From Verrucomicrobiaceae bacterium (lineage in GTDB: Bacteria > Verrucomicrobiota > Verrucomicrobiia > Verrucomicrobiales > Verrucomicrobiaceae): 64,000 nt of DNA. Below the pieces are notes generated by a model. It was given only the letters and a program-made list of their open reading frames with translations. It made no database searches and was not told where the DNA came from. The stretch is taken from positions 496,001 through 560,000 of the forward strand of contig JACKQF010000003.1 in assembly GCA_024232965.1 (NCBI GenBank), given 5' to 3'. Made by a program: the position numbers and the translations under genes. This document shows positions 52,561-62,087 of this stretch, piece by piece (position 1 is the stretch's first letter; each line of letters begins with the position of its first letter).

Positions 52561-53607
52561 ATGAATCGACTTGCACCAATTTTCCTCCTGCTATTCGGCC
52601 TCCACAGCGTTCGCGCTGAAGCACCTGCCTTCAACGATCCACAACCCCAGCGCTACAAGTTGACTGCGAGAGCTAGCGAACTGGATCCCCGAGCCAAGGA
52701 GCATCCTGAAATCGATTTCGTTTTTGAAAAGGGCGGGAAGCCGCACGACGTGGAGAACGCCTCCGTCGATACCCGCGTAGCCCCGCAGGGGAAGTTGATG
52801 ATTTGGCTCATGGGCCACAGCGATCTTTTGGCAGAGCGGGTGAATATTTACGGCATCCACGCCATTCAGGTCAGTTATGCCAACAAGTGGTTTGGCAAGC
52901 TCTGCCAGCCGACTCCAAAGGACATGTTCGCGCGCGGTAATATTCGCCTAGAGGCTGCGACTGGAGATGATGTCAGTGATGAGATCGATATCCCCAAGCC
53001 AGATGGCATGATGGAGCGGGCGTTCCAATTTGTGAAGTGGCTGGCCAAAGAAAACCCTCAGGGCCAATGGCAGCAGTTCATCAGCGATGACGGCAAAGGG
53101 ATCCGCTGGGATAAGGTCATCATCAGTGGTAGCTCCCATGGCTCAACGACTGCGGCCCGATTTGCAATGCATCAAGCGGTGGACCGCGTCGTGATGCTCT
53201 GCGGACCACGCGATCAGGATCAGGACTGGCAGGGGCAGGTCTCGGCCACCCCCGCGAATCGCTTCTTTGGTTTCAGTCACGTCCTTGATGGCGGCTGGAG
53301 CGGTGATCACTACTGCCGCTCATGGGAATTGCTGGGTCTGCACAAATTCGGCCCCATCGTGAGAGTGGATGCCGCCAAGCCACCTTACGATAATACTCGC
53401 CGACTGATCACGGATGCAGATGTCAAAAACGACGACAAGCGCGCCCACTCGTCCGTGACCCCTGGCGGTGCCTCGCCCAAAGACGTCGCCGGAAACTTCC
53501 TTTTCGAGCCTGTTTGGAAGTACCTCTATACCCACCCGGTCGATGAGATCGGCGAACCCACTCAGATTGACCCTGATTGCTTGAAGGATCACGTCGGGAA
53601 GAAGTGA
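52561..53607 (+). CDS. Secreted alpha/beta hydrolase-like protein
   Basis: A 348-residue protein (start 52561; signal peptide about 1-20, ending RAEA). VIISGSSHGSTTAARFAMH has the GxSxG nucleophile elbow (GSSHGS), WLMGHSDLL is an early hydrolase strand, and acid and His are in the later VLDGGWSGD/AHSS regions, not clearly assignable. It resembles large alpha/beta hydrolases of unknown substrate. A longer frame upstream overlaps the terminator and was not used. Confidence 0.72.
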   Translation: MNRLAPIFLLLFGLHSVRAEAPAFNDPQPQRYKLTARASELDPRAKEHPEIDFVFEKGGKPHDVENASVDTRVAPQGKLMIWLMGHSDLLAERVNIYGIHAIQVSYANKWFGKLCQPTPKDMFARGNIRLEAATGDDVSDEIDIPKPDGMMERAFQFVKWLAKENPQGQWQQFISDDGKGIRWDKVIISGSSHGSTTAARFAMHQAVDRVVMLCGPRDQDQDWQGQVSATPANRFFGFSHVLDGGWSGDHYCRSWELLGLHKFGPIVRVDAAKPPYDNTRRLITDADVKNDDKRAHSSVTPGGASPKDVAGNFLFEPVWKYLYTHPVDEIGEPTQIDPDCLKDHVGKK

Positions 53608-53727
53608 TCTGGAGTGATGGTCGGCCTTTGTTTTTTGACTCCGACGGCAGGATGCCACCGCTGCGTCCCGACCTGGGGCACGGCCTGTGGCGGTTGGCAC
53701 CAGAATACTTGGATGCGGTAGCAGAGG

Positions 53728-56553
53728 CTATGATGCGATCTCTATCCGGCTGACTCCGTTGCTGCTGCGGCGGATGCGAACCTGCGTTGTGATGCGCTCT
53801 TTGAGGAGATCGACGTGTGAGATGAGACCGATGGTTTTGCCCTGGGATCGGAGGTTCTCGAGCGCGCTGAGGGCCACTTCCAGAGTTTCGGTATCGAGGG
53901 TGCCAAAGCCTTCGTCGATGAAGAGCGAATCGATCGGGTGGTGCTGGCTGGCGAGCTCAGATAGGCCGAGAGCGAGAGCCAAACTCGCAAGGAAGCTTTC
54001 GCCGCCGGAGAGGCTCTCCATGGGGCGGTCAACGCCTGCTTGGTAGAGATCGACAATGCGGAGATCCAGATCATCTCCTGGCGCGGCCATGAGGCGATAG
54101 CGGGGCGATAGTACCTCAAGGTGATGATTGGCCTGGGTGATCAATTGGCGCAGTGTCAGTGACTGCGCGAAGCGGGCAAAACGTGATCCGTCCGCAGAAC
54201 CGATCAACTCCTTGAGGCGACCCCAGCGCTTTGTTTCGATCTCGGCTTTCTGAAGGGCATCGCCGTGTTCGGCGCGGCGTTTGCGGGATTCGTCATCCGC
54301 GTTGAGTCGCTCCTCCAGGGCCCCGCTGGTCTTTTGATGTTCCCCAAGCAATCGGGCAGATTCGTTGGCAGTGGCGGCAGTCTGGGCCAGTGTGTCATCG
54401 GTGATGACATCGAGTCCTGCGAGTTCCTGCTGCAAGGATGCCACCTGTTGTTTCAATTGATCGCGCTGGGCCTTGGTCGCGGCGATTTGGTTTTCCAAGG
54501 TGTTCACAACCTGCTGCGATGCCTTGTATTGCTTGTCGGACTTCGCGACGTTTTGATCATGCCAATCACGGTCCTGAGCCAATGTCCTATCACCGAGGCA
54601 GGCGTTGAGTTTGGCCTTGAGATTGTCTGCCTGAGTCCGCAGTTCCTTCATTTCTGCGGTGAGTTCGTTGAGGCGGTGTGTCTTGCTGGCCGCGTCTTGG
54701 ATGAGGAGTTTCAGCTCTGCGTCGATTGCTTGGCGGCGAGCTTGCTGGGCGGCGGACTCTGTCTGCTTGGCAGCAAAAGTTCGGGCTCGCTGTTCGCGCG
54801 CATCAAGCTCGCGCTCGGCGGCGTCGGGTGTGGCCGCGCCTTCGATCCGGCGTGCCTGTTCATCGCGCTGCATCTCCGCAAGTTGCGCGTCGCTGGGTGC
54901 CGTGTGGGACTTGATGAGGCGCTGCGTATCCTGAAGTTTTTCTTCCTCGCTCCGAGCGCGTTCTTCGCTGCGAGTCACTTCTTGTTCTGTGGCGGTGAGG
55001 GCGTTGTTGGCTTGTTTTAGCTGGGTCTCTAGCGATTTGAGGAGAGTCCGGCTACTCTGCAATTGGCTGGAGAAACTAACGGTGTGTTCAGCAAAAGGAT
55101 GCTCCTTGGATCCGCACAGCGGACACTCTGTCCCAGGTTGAAGATCTGCACGGTGATCGTCAAAATTGGCGACTTTGCTAGCGTTTTCGACGACGTCACG
55201 TTGTTGTTGGCAGGCGGTGGCAATCTTCTCCGACTCCGCGCGGCACTTTGCGAGTTCCTGATTCAGCGAGGTGAGTTTATTGCGATGATCTGCCAGGGCT
55301 TTTTGGGTGATTGACTCCCGCTGCTTGAGTTCCTGAAGTTCAGCATGGAGGCGCTGACCTTCTTTGAGTGATTGAAAGGCGGCTCGCCACGCCGTGATGG
55401 CCGAGCGGAGCTGTGCGACTTCTGTGGCCAGCCCTGAGTCGGCTTGATGTTCCGCCAGCCAGTTAGCAAGCGTCGCCGCTGCGGAATCGTGATCGGCGAG
55501 AGCTTGCTGAGATTTTTGCTGGAGAGCTTCTGTCTTTTTGAGCTGGGCTTTCCACTCGGAAAAGGTCTGTCTGCCTGCGGAGAGGCGAGATTCGAACTGC
55601 TCGCTCTGCGCGCTTATCTTGGCAGCCTCTTCCCAGACGGGTTCACGCTCGGCGCGCAACGATCGGGAGGAATCGAGGGCGGCCTTGCTGGCTTCGGCCT
55701 GAGCTACTGCCGCTTTCAGGTCGCCATCGAGTTTCGCTGCCGTCGCATCCAATGCGGTGCCCTGTCGTTGGAGGGACGCGCATTGCTGCTGTGCCACGAA
55801 GACTTGGCGTTCGCGGGCAAGCCTTTCGGCAGCTTGCCGATTTTTTTCGCCCATGACGCTAGCAGTCTCGCGTGCCTGCGAGATCTGGGCGATGAGCTCT
55901 GCCCGGGCCGCGTCTTCGAGCACCATCAGTGCGCCGATGCGGTCTCGGCGGCGCGTTGCTTCTTCGTCCTTCACTTTGTAGGTGTTGAAGGCCAATTGAG
56001 AGAGCGTGGAATAGATCTCGGTTCCGGTGATCTTTTCCAAGAGCTCTGCACGTTCGTTGGGGCGGGCTTTGAGAAAGGCGGCGAACTGCCCTTGGGCGAG
56101 CAGCACGGAGCGAAGAAATCTCTGAATGTCGAGGCCGGTAAGGTCCTCGATGATGCGATCCATTTCGCCCGATTTTTCGGCGAGAATGTTGCCTGTGATC
56201 GCATCTGAAAGACGGCGTTCGACGGGCTGGAGACGTCCGGTGGCTTGGCCGCGAGCGCGGCGCATCCGCCAAGTGGCGCGCAGTGTGCGGCCGTTGGTTT
56301 CAAAGTCCACCTCGGCCATGCACTCCGCTGTGTGGCGGCTCATCATTTCTTCTGCCTTGTCGTTACCGTAGCGCGCGGCGCGTCCGTAAAGGGCTAGCGT
56401 GATGGCGTCGAGCAAGGTGGACTTGCCCGCGCCAGTTGCGCCGGTAATGAGAAAAACGCCAGACTGACTGATCGGTGAAGCGTCGAAGCGCACCTCATGC
56501 GGGTCGCCGCTGAGGGAATTGAGGTTTTGAAGACGGACGGCGAGGAGACGCAT
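53728..56553 (-). CDS. sbcC: Nuclease SbcCD subunit C (ATPase, SMC-like)
   Basis: SbcC is the ATPase/tether of a DNA end- and hairpin-processing nuclease. The 941 residues have Walker A GATGAGKST at 38-46, two long coiled coils, a zinc-hook CPLC (Cys477, Cys480) between them, and the ABC signature ESLSGGESFL with the Walker B LFIDEGFGTLD near the C-terminus. The length is a little short of E. coli SbcC (1048). It lies 13 bp downstream of sbcD, so both are co-expressed. Confidence 0.95.
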   Translation of the reverse strand: MRLLAVRLQNLNSLSGDPHEVRFDASPISQSGVFLITGATGAGKSTLLDAITLALYGRAARYGNDKAEEMMSRHTAECMAEVDFETNGRTLRATWRMRRARGQATGRLQPVERRLSDAITGNILAEKSGEMDRIIEDLTGLDIQRFLRSVLLAQGQFAAFLKARPNERAELLEKITGTEIYSTLSQLAFNTYKVKDEEATRRRDRIGALMVLEDAARAELIAQISQARETASVMGEKNRQAAERLARERQVFVAQQQCASLQRQGTALDATAAKLDGDLKAAVAQAEASKAALDSSRSLRAEREPVWEEAAKISAQSEQFESRLSAGRQTFSEWKAQLKKTEALQQKSQQALADHDSAAATLANWLAEHQADSGLATEVAQLRSAITAWRAAFQSLKEGQRLHAELQELKQRESITQKALADHRNKLTSLNQELAKCRAESEKIATACQQQRDVVENASKVANFDDHRADLQPGTECPLCGSKEHPFAEHTVSFSSQLQSSRTLLKSLETQLKQANNALTATEQEVTRSEERARSEEEKLQDTQRLIKSHTAPSDAQLAEMQRDEQARRIEGAATPDAAERELDAREQRARTFAAKQTESAAQQARRQAIDAELKLLIQDAASKTHRLNELTAEMKELRTQADNLKAKLNACLGDRTLAQDRDWHDQNVAKSDKQYKASQQVVNTLENQIAATKAQRDQLKQQVASLQQELAGLDVITDDTLAQTAATANESARLLGEHQKTSGALEERLNADDESRKRRAEHGDALQKAEIETKRWGRLKELIGSADGSRFARFAQSLTLRQLITQANHHLEVLSPRYRLMAAPGDDLDLRIVDLYQAGVDRPMESLSGGESFLASLALALGLSELASQHHPIDSLFIDEGFGTLDTETLEVALSALENLRSQGKTIGLISHVDLLKERITTQVRIRRSSNGVSRIEIAS

Positions 56554-56566
56554 GGGGAAGCGGGCT

Positions 56567-57745
56567 TTAGGCCGTCTGGAGGGCCTCGTGAAGGGCGATG
56601 AGTTCTTGGAAAACGGTATTCAACTCTGCGTCCTCCTGATCGATGCCAGCCTCCTTGAGTTTCTCATGGAAGACATCGCGGGGCTGCAATTCATTGAGGG
56701 CGGGACCGCTGTTTTGCCAGGCGGGCTGTTGGCTGGCGGGCAGCTCTGCCAGCACTTTCAATACCTCAAACCGATCTGCGGCCAAGGTGCGCACTTGGCG
56801 TTCTAGCTCGGCTTCAGGAAGTTCCATTTTCACCGTGATTTCTGCCCATGAACCCGCTGGGACTTTAGCCAGGACTTCCTCCAAATCAGCGCGGTCCGCC
56901 GTTGGCCGGACCAGCAGGCGCGAGGTTGGGATTGGTAGGGTGCGGATCTCCTCGATGCGCTTTCCGGCGACCCGGATGATCACCACCGACTTTTCATCGC
57001 CTGCCTCGGAGAAGCTGAGGGGTATGGGCGATCCGCTGTAGCGCACGGCATCGAGTCCGGCGACCTTTTGCGCCCGATGGAGGTGGCCCAGTGCGGTATA
57101 GTCGAAGCCGGAAAAAATCTCCGCACCGATTGCGCCCAGATTGCCCACGTGGATGTCGCGCTCGCTATCGCTGTGGGACGACCCGAGCACGGTCAGGTGC
57201 CCCATGGCGATGATGGGACGGCCGTTGGCGATGGATTGGCAGGCAGTCAACTGCTCGCTGTAGTGGCGCTGGATGGCCGTTTTTACCTGAGTCTGGGCGT
57301 CGCCCATGCTTTCGCCAGCCACCGCGTGACGCAGGTCGCGCTCGCGCAGAAATGGCACCGCGCCGACGACGACATCGCCTAGATTGACGCTGGCATCTTC
57401 GGGCGAGACCGCTTGGCCAAAGACGTGGACATGAAAGCGCTGGAGGAGGTCACGAGGCGCATTCAGGTGGGAGGCAGAGTCGTGGTTCCCTCCGGTAATG
57501 ATCATGCGCACTGACTTCAGGTCGGCCACTCTGCGGATGAAGTCATAATAAAGGGCGACAGCCTCCTGCGGAGGGTTGGCGGCGTCAAAAACATCTCCGC
57601 TCAGCAGCAGTGCGTCCACTTTTTCGCTTTTCACGACGTCAATCAACCAATCGAGAAAGCTCGCATGTTCCGGCAGTCGGTCGCGCTCGACGAGGCGAGC
57701 GCCCAGATGCCAGTCTGCGGTGTGGAGGAGAATCATGCGGGTCAT
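56567..57745 (-). CDS. sbcD: Nuclease SbcCD subunit D (Mre11-like nuclease)
   Basis: SbcD is the metallophosphoesterase nuclease subunit. In 392 residues it has all metal motifs: HTADWHLG (8-15), LLSGDVFDAANPP, GNHDS, GHLTVLGS and YTALGHLHRAQ. The ATG at 57745 gives MTRMILLHTADWHLG; the second ATG at 57736 would also work and is nearer the usual N-terminus. sbcC follows after 13 bp. The gene is divergent from the mla operon by 87 bp. Confidence 0.95.
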   Translation of the reverse strand: MTRMILLHTADWHLGARLVERDRLPEHASFLDWLIDVVKSEKVDALLLSGDVFDAANPPQEAVALYYDFIRRVADLKSVRMIITGGNHDSASHLNAPRDLLQRFHVHVFGQAVSPEDASVNLGDVVVGAVPFLRERDLRHAVAGESMGDAQTQVKTAIQRHYSEQLTACQSIANGRPIIAMGHLTVLGSSHSDSERDIHVGNLGAIGAEIFSGFDYTALGHLHRAQKVAGLDAVRYSGSPIPLSFSEAGDEKSVVIIRVAGKRIEEIRTLPIPTSRLLVRPTADRADLEEVLAKVPAGSWAEITVKMELPEAELERQVRTLAADRFEVLKVLAELPASQQPAWQNSGPALNELQPRDVFHEKLKEAGIDQEDAELNTVFQELIALHEALQTA

Positions 57746-57832
57746 CCTTGGAGTTCAGTCCGGATTGATTCAAGCCGCATTTTTTGACGTTGCAAAGCGG
57801 GTAGGTCTGAACGACGAAAGCGGCCTCCCAAA

Positions 57833-58609
57833 ATGGTTCGTAGCGTCGGCAGATATACTCTTTCCATCGTCCAAGCGTTGGGCGATTTCACCTTGTTCAC
57901 GGGTCACTCGTTTGGCTCGGCTCTGGGATCACGGAAACTGGGGCGGCGAGTCTTGCGGGCGATGTTTGAGCAGGGAGTGCGCTGCCTGCCGGTGATTTTG
58001 ATTGTGGGAATCTTTACGGGTCTAGTGCTAGGCCTGCAGGGCTATTACGTGCTGAATCGTTTTGGCTCAGAGAGTCTGCTGGGCACGTTGGTCTCGCTCA
58101 GCATCATTCGCGAACTCGGCCCGGTCTTAGCCGCGCTGATGCTGGTGGGGCAGGCGGGCTCTGCTCTGGCGGCGGAACTTGGGATCCAGCGGAATTCGGA
58201 GCAAATCGCGGCGCTGGAGACGATGGGGATCAGCAGTCACGCCTATCTGGTGGCCCCGCGTTTGATTGCTGCCCTGTTGGTTTACCCGATGCAGACGGCA
58301 CTATTTTGTACCATCGGACTGTGGGGCGGGAGTATTTCTGGATCGATGCTGCTTGGGCTAGAGCCCGGGGTCTATTGGTCGGCGGTGGAGCGCGCTGTTG
58401 AGTCCCGCGATGTGAGTGAGTGTTTATTGAAGGCGGTGACCTTTGGGTTGCTGACGGTGGGTTTATGTGCCTACCACGGGTTTAATGCGCATCGCAATAA
58501 ATCAGCGACGGGGGCTCGGGCGGTTAGTGCGTCAACGACCCGTGCGGTGGTGCAGTCATCCATCATCGTATTGGCGGCGGACTACGTCATCACTTCCTTT
58601 TTGATCTGA
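57833..58609 (+). CDS. mlaE: MlaE-type ABC transporter permease
   Basis: A 258-residue permease of the Mla phospholipid transporter, which moves glycerophospholipids between inner and outer membrane. Five to six helices are present; VILIVGIFTGLVLGLQGYYVLNRFG and IRELGPVLAALMLVGQAGSALAAELG are the family's most conserved stretches. It heads a five-gene operon, with MlaF 2 bp downstream. MlaB, the STAS subunit of proteobacteria, is not encoded here. Confidence 0.94.
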   Translation: MVRSVGRYTLSIVQALGDFTLFTGHSFGSALGSRKLGRRVLRAMFEQGVRCLPVILIVGIFTGLVLGLQGYYVLNRFGSESLLGTLVSLSIIRELGPVLAALMLVGQAGSALAAELGIQRNSEQIAALETMGISSHAYLVAPRLIAALLVYPMQTALFCTIGLWGGSISGSMLLGLEPGVYWSAVERAVESRDVSECLLKAVTFGLLTVGLCAYHGFNAHRNKSATGARAVSASTTRAVVQSSIIVLAADYVITSFLI

Positions 58610-58611
58610 TC

Positions 58612-59421
58612 ATGGCTGATGCTCCCGATAGAATCCTGCTCAAGGTGTCTGATCTGCACAAGCGCTTCGGGGCGAATGTGGTGCTTTCGGGTGCCAGTTT
58701 GACGGTGCCGCGTGGCAGCCTAGTGGCGGTGCTGGGCCGGAGCGGTTCAGGAAAGTCGGTACTGCTGAAATGCCTAGCCAATGTGGTGCAGCCGGATTCG
58801 GGGGTGATCACCTTTGACGGCAAAGAATTGCGATCGGATACACCGTCTGCACGGGCAGATTTTCGGCGTCGATGCAGTTTCCTTTTTCAAAGCAACGCGC
58901 TATTTGACTCACTGACAGCGCTGGAAAATGTGGCGCTGCCTCTCGAGCAAACGACGGATCTCAAGGCCAAGGAAGTCCTGGAACGCAGCATGGAGGCCCT
59001 GAAACAACTGGAGCTCGATGTTCACTCCGAGAGCTACCCAAGCCAACTCTCTGGCGGGATGCAAAAGCGTTTGGCTCTGGCCCGGGCCATTGTGACTCAG
59101 CCGGAATTAGTTCTTTTTGACGAGCCAACGGCGGGCCTCGATCCACTTCGACGCAATGCGGTCTTCACCATGATCGCGAAATATCAGCGGCAGTTTGGTT
59201 TCACGGCTCTGATCGTGACGCACGACGTTCCTGAGGCACTGCTGGCCAGCGATCGTGTGGCTCTCCTCAGCAACGGGCAGATGGGGTTTGAGGGGACGCC
59301 TGAGGAGTTTGCGTCCTCCCAAGACCCTTTTGTTACCAGTTTCCGCGATAGCGAGGCATCGCTGAGCTCTCAACTTCACTCCATTCGACGCGGCGAAACT
59401 ATTCAATCGAAAGAATCATGA
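58612..59421 (+). CDS. mlaF: MlaF-type ABC transporter ATPase
   Basis: A 269-residue ATPase of the lipid transporter. Walker A GRSGSGKS is at 42-49, the ABC signature LSGGMQKR and Walker B LVLFDEPTAGLDP follow, with the switch His in VTHDVPEA. A C-terminal tail after about 245 is longer than usual and basic/Ser-rich. It overlaps mlaD by 4 bp (ATGA). Confidence 0.95.
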   Translation: MADAPDRILLKVSDLHKRFGANVVLSGASLTVPRGSLVAVLGRSGSGKSVLLKCLANVVQPDSGVITFDGKELRSDTPSARADFRRRCSFLFQSNALFDSLTALENVALPLEQTTDLKAKEVLERSMEALKQLELDVHSESYPSQLSGGMQKRLALARAIVTQPELVLFDEPTAGLDPLRRNAVFTMIAKYQRQFGFTALIVTHDVPEALLASDRVALLSNGQMGFEGTPEEFASSQDPFVTSFRDSEASLSSQLHSIRRGETIQSKES

Positions 59422-59894
59422 AACAGACCCAAATGGAATTCCTTGTTGGCGGCTTTGTGCTGCTGGGGCTTGCGGCCATCGCCTATCTCACGGTGAAACT
59501 CGGCGCAGGCTCCATCGTCGGAGGCGATACCTACGCTTTGGAAGCCCGATTCACCAATGCCAGCGGGCTAAACGTGGGTGGTAGCGTGCAATTGGCGGGC
59601 GTTCCAGTCGGGCGGGTGGAGGGGATTCGGGTCGATCCGGTGGACTTCACTGCGATCGTCACCGTTAGCCTGTTAAAGGATCTGCACTTGTCCACCGACA
59701 CCATGGCTTCCATTAAGACTACTGGACTCATTGGGGATAAATATATTTCACTGGCGCCTGGTGCAGACGAGTCTCTTTTGGAGCCTGGCGCTCGTATTAC
59801 GATGACAGAATCATCGGTTGATATTGAGTCGTTGATAGGCAAGATGGCCTTCGGCAGTCTGGATACTGAAAAAGAAAAAGCCCCCGCTCCATGA
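59418..59894 (+). CDS. mlaD: MlaD-type MCE-domain protein
   Basis: A 158-residue inner-membrane-anchored MCE protein: helix about 5-26, then one MCE domain (about 38-120) with FTNASGLNVGGSVQLAGVPVGRV and later SIKTTGLIGDKYISL. This single-MCE form is like E. coli MlaD, which makes a hexameric ring on the permease; the tail (about 120-158) is short and charged. It overlaps mlaF and mlaC by 4 bp each. Confidence 0.94.
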   Translation: MKQTQMEFLVGGFVLLGLAAIAYLTVKLGAGSIVGGDTYALEARFTNASGLNVGGSVQLAGVPVGRVEGIRVDPVDFTAIVTVSLLKDLHLSTDTMASIKTTGLIGDKYISLAPGADESLLEPGARITMTESSVDIESLIGKMAFGSLDTEKEKAPAP

Positions 59895-60475
59895 ATTTCC
59901 GCCTCACTCTCGCTCTTACGCTCCTCGCTCCAATCATTGGTCTGACCGCCGCCACCAGTTTAGATCAGGCCCAGGCACGTCTTCACTCTGCCATTGATGA
60001 AGTCTTGGCGTTGGCAGACAAGGCCAAAGATCGTGCAACATTGGTCGCGCGCATTGGTCCAGTTTTGCAGAAACACATCAGTTTCGAGGCCATGACCCGG
60101 CGCGCAATTGGGCCTGGATGGCGTGCCTTTACTGCGGACCAGCAGAAGAAGGCGATCTCTCTCTTCAGCCAACTCATCATCCGATCCTATAGCAATAAGT
60201 TCACCATAGGAGAGCATCCAGAGATCAGTTACAAATCAGCCTCGGCCCCTGCCTCAGGGCGTGTGGACGTTACGACAACCACGACTTACCAAGGCAGTCG
60301 CTACAATGTCATTTATCGCATGGAAGAGTCGGAAGGTTGGCGCACCACGGACGTCGTCATTGAGGGTGTCAGCATGGTGGCGAACTACCGTAGCCAGCTT
60401 GATCCGGTCTACAAGAGAGGGGGCGCTGATGCCGTCCTGAATTCGCTCACCCAATCGGTTGCCAATCCACAATGA
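59891..60475 (+). CDS. mlaC: MlaC-type periplasmic lipid carrier
   Basis: A 194-residue secreted protein (signal peptide about 1-21) of the MlaC/Ttg2 family. FEAMTRRAIGPGWRAF, FSQLIIRSYSNKF and TYQGSRYNVIYRM are the conserved blocks. It carries lipids between the outer-membrane MlaA complex and the MlaFED complex. It overlaps mlaD and mlaA by 4 bp each. Confidence 0.92.
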   Translation: MNFRLTLALTLLAPIIGLTAATSLDQAQARLHSAIDEVLALADKAKDRATLVARIGPVLQKHISFEAMTRRAIGPGWRAFTADQQKKAISLFSQLIIRSYSNKFTIGEHPEISYKSASAPASGRVDVTTTTTYQGSRYNVIYRMEESEGWRTTDVVIEGVSMVANYRSQLDPVYKRGGADAVLNSLTQSVANPQ

Positions 60476-61299
60476 ATATTTGCTCCACTCTCCCTCGCCT
60501 TTTTGTCTTGGCGTCCTGTCTCGTCCTGACGCAGTGCGCTGCGCCAACCCGGAAGGGGAAACTGGCGGCTACTCCGCCTGCAATTCCTTCGGCGACTCAC
60601 GCGATGGTGCCTGAGACGAAAGCCGCCCCCGCCTTGACTGACACGGAGATGGCGGATGAACTTGACGACTACGCGGTCATCGAGATTTCCGATCCTCTGG
60701 AGCGTTTGAATCGCGGCACGTTTTGGGTGAACGACAAAATGTACCTGGTGCTTTTTCGGCCGCTGTCCAAAGGCTACGAGAAGGTCCTGCCGCAGCGTCT
60801 CCGCAAGGGGATCGACAACGTATTTGAGAATGCGCGCTACCCAGTGCGTCTCGTTAACTGTGCGCTGCAAGGGAAGTTCCGTCGCGCTGGACTTGAGACC
60901 GAAAAGTTTGTCCTGAATACGGTCGGTGGACTGGGTGGGCTGATGCGCGTTTCGGAAAAGATTCCATCCCTTCAGGGCATTGCTGAAGAGGACACTGGGA
61001 AGACTTTCGCCACTTGGGGCTTGGGCCATGGCGCTTATCTTGTGATTCCTTTTCTTGGGCCAAGCAGTGTCCGAGATGGCATTGGTTTGATTGGTGATTA
61101 CGCGCTGAATCCAGCCAATTGGGGCGCATTCTGGGGCGGTAAGCACGATTGGACGATCATCCCTCCGTCTGTAAATACGCTGCGGGCTCTACCATCGCAA
61201 CTGTCGGCCTATGATGAAGCCAAACGGGATTCGATCGATCCTTACATCGCTCTGCGCAGTGCTTATGTGCAGTATCGAGCCGAAGCAGTGAAAAAGTAG
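60472..61299 (+). CDS. mlaA: MlaA (VacJ) family outer membrane lipoprotein
   Basis: A 275-residue lipoprotein, last in the operon. The lipobox is either LASC (Cys16) or LTQC (Cys22). DPLERLNRGTFWVNDKMY, PKGYEKVLPQRLRKGIDNVFENARYPVRLVNCALQGKF are split here over the conserved MlaA segments, then AEEDTGKTFATWGLGHGAYLVIPFLGPSSVRDGIG. The last is the MlaA hallmark. It removes misplaced outer-leaflet phospholipids and hands them to MlaC. Confidence 0.94.
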   Translation: MNICSTLPRLFVLASCLVLTQCAAPTRKGKLAATPPAIPSATHAMVPETKAAPALTDTEMADELDDYAVIEISDPLERLNRGTFWVNDKMYLVLFRPLSKGYEKVLPQRLRKGIDNVFENARYPVRLVNCALQGKFRRAGLETEKFVLNTVGGLGGLMRVSEKIPSLQGIAEEDTGKTFATWGLGHGAYLVIPFLGPSSVRDGIGLIGDYALNPANWGAFWGGKHDWTIIPPSVNTLRALPSQLSAYDEAKRDSIDPYIALRSAYVQYRAEAVKK

Positions 61300-61355
61300 A
61301 GTCTTAGGCCAGGAGTTGTCTGTTCCCCAAACGTCGGTTAGAGATCTTTCGTTCT

Positions 61356-62033
61356 TTGATGATCTCTCTACTACCACGATGGGTCTGGTCCTTCGCATGG
61401 GCGCTGGCGTTTGCTGGCGGGATGGTCAACGTGGTCGGGGTGCTCGGATTTGAACATCAAACGGTCACGCATCTAACGGGAACAACCTCGATGCTGGCTG
61501 CGGCCTTGGCGGATCTGGACGGCACTGCCGTTGTGCACTTTGCCGCAATGATTGGTTCATTTGTGTTGGGGACAGTTCTGAGCGGACTGATCATCAAGGA
61601 CAGCGCTTTGAAATTGGGGCGGCGTTACGGCGTGGCGTTGATCCTGGAATCGCTGATGCTGGCGGCGGCTGTACCACTTTTGGATCGTGGCAATATGCTG
61701 GGGTTGTATTCCGCTGCTTGTGCCTGCGGCCTGCAAAATGCGATGGCCAGTACTTACAGCGGCACAGTGGTGCGGACGACGCATCTTTCTGGCATGTTCA
61801 CGGATTTGGGTGTCTTTCTCGGTCATTGGCTGCGCGGGCTGTCGATCGATCGGCGGCGGTTGCGGCTGTCCGTGTTGATCATTACCGGTTTTCTATGCGG
61901 GGGCATCGCGGGCGCGTTGTTGTATCGGCGTTTTGGCAATGCTGCGCTCTTTGTGCCGGCGGCGTTTACCGCATTGGCTGCGGTCGCTTATGAGGCGTAC
62001 CGAATTCGTCATCCCGACGCGGGCGCGGCCTGA
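61356..62033 (+). CDS. DUF1275 (YoaK) family membrane protein
   Basis: A 225-residue polytopic protein. WALAFAGGMVNVVGVLGFEHQTVTHLTG matches the N-terminus of DUF1275 proteins, and CACGLQNAMASTYSGTVVRTTHLSGMFTDLG the central block. About six helices. Function is unknown. It is 57 bp from mlaA on the same strand and may be read on the same transcript, but the gap has no overlap, unlike the mla genes. Confidence 0.87.
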   Translation: MMISLLPRWVWSFAWALAFAGGMVNVVGVLGFEHQTVTHLTGTTSMLAAALADLDGTAVVHFAAMIGSFVLGTVLSGLIIKDSALKLGRRYGVALILESLMLAAAVPLLDRGNMLGLYSAACACGLQNAMASTYSGTVVRTTHLSGMFTDLGVFLGHWLRGLSIDRRRLRLSVLIITGFLCGGIAGALLYRRFGNAALFVPAAFTALAAVAYEAYRIRHPDAGAA

Positions 62034-62048
62034 AGTCGACGCATTTTT

Positions 62049-62078
62049 CACTGGCCAGTGGAGTACGGACTCTATAAA
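62049..62078 (+). promoter_or_regulatory. Palindrome overlapping a possible promoter of the sugar-binding protein gene
   Basis: CACTGGCCAGTG (62049-62060) is a perfect 12-bp palindrome. TATAAA (62073-62078) could be a -10 box, 10 bp before the start codon at 62088. The palindrome would overlap the -35 region, as a repressor site would. Confidence 0.33.
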
Positions 62079-62087
62079 ACTTAAACC

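Noticed and set aside
55581..55605. A TPsiC-like ATTCGAAC stretch
   Set aside because: It lies in the sbcC coding sequence and has no tRNA cloverleaf around it.
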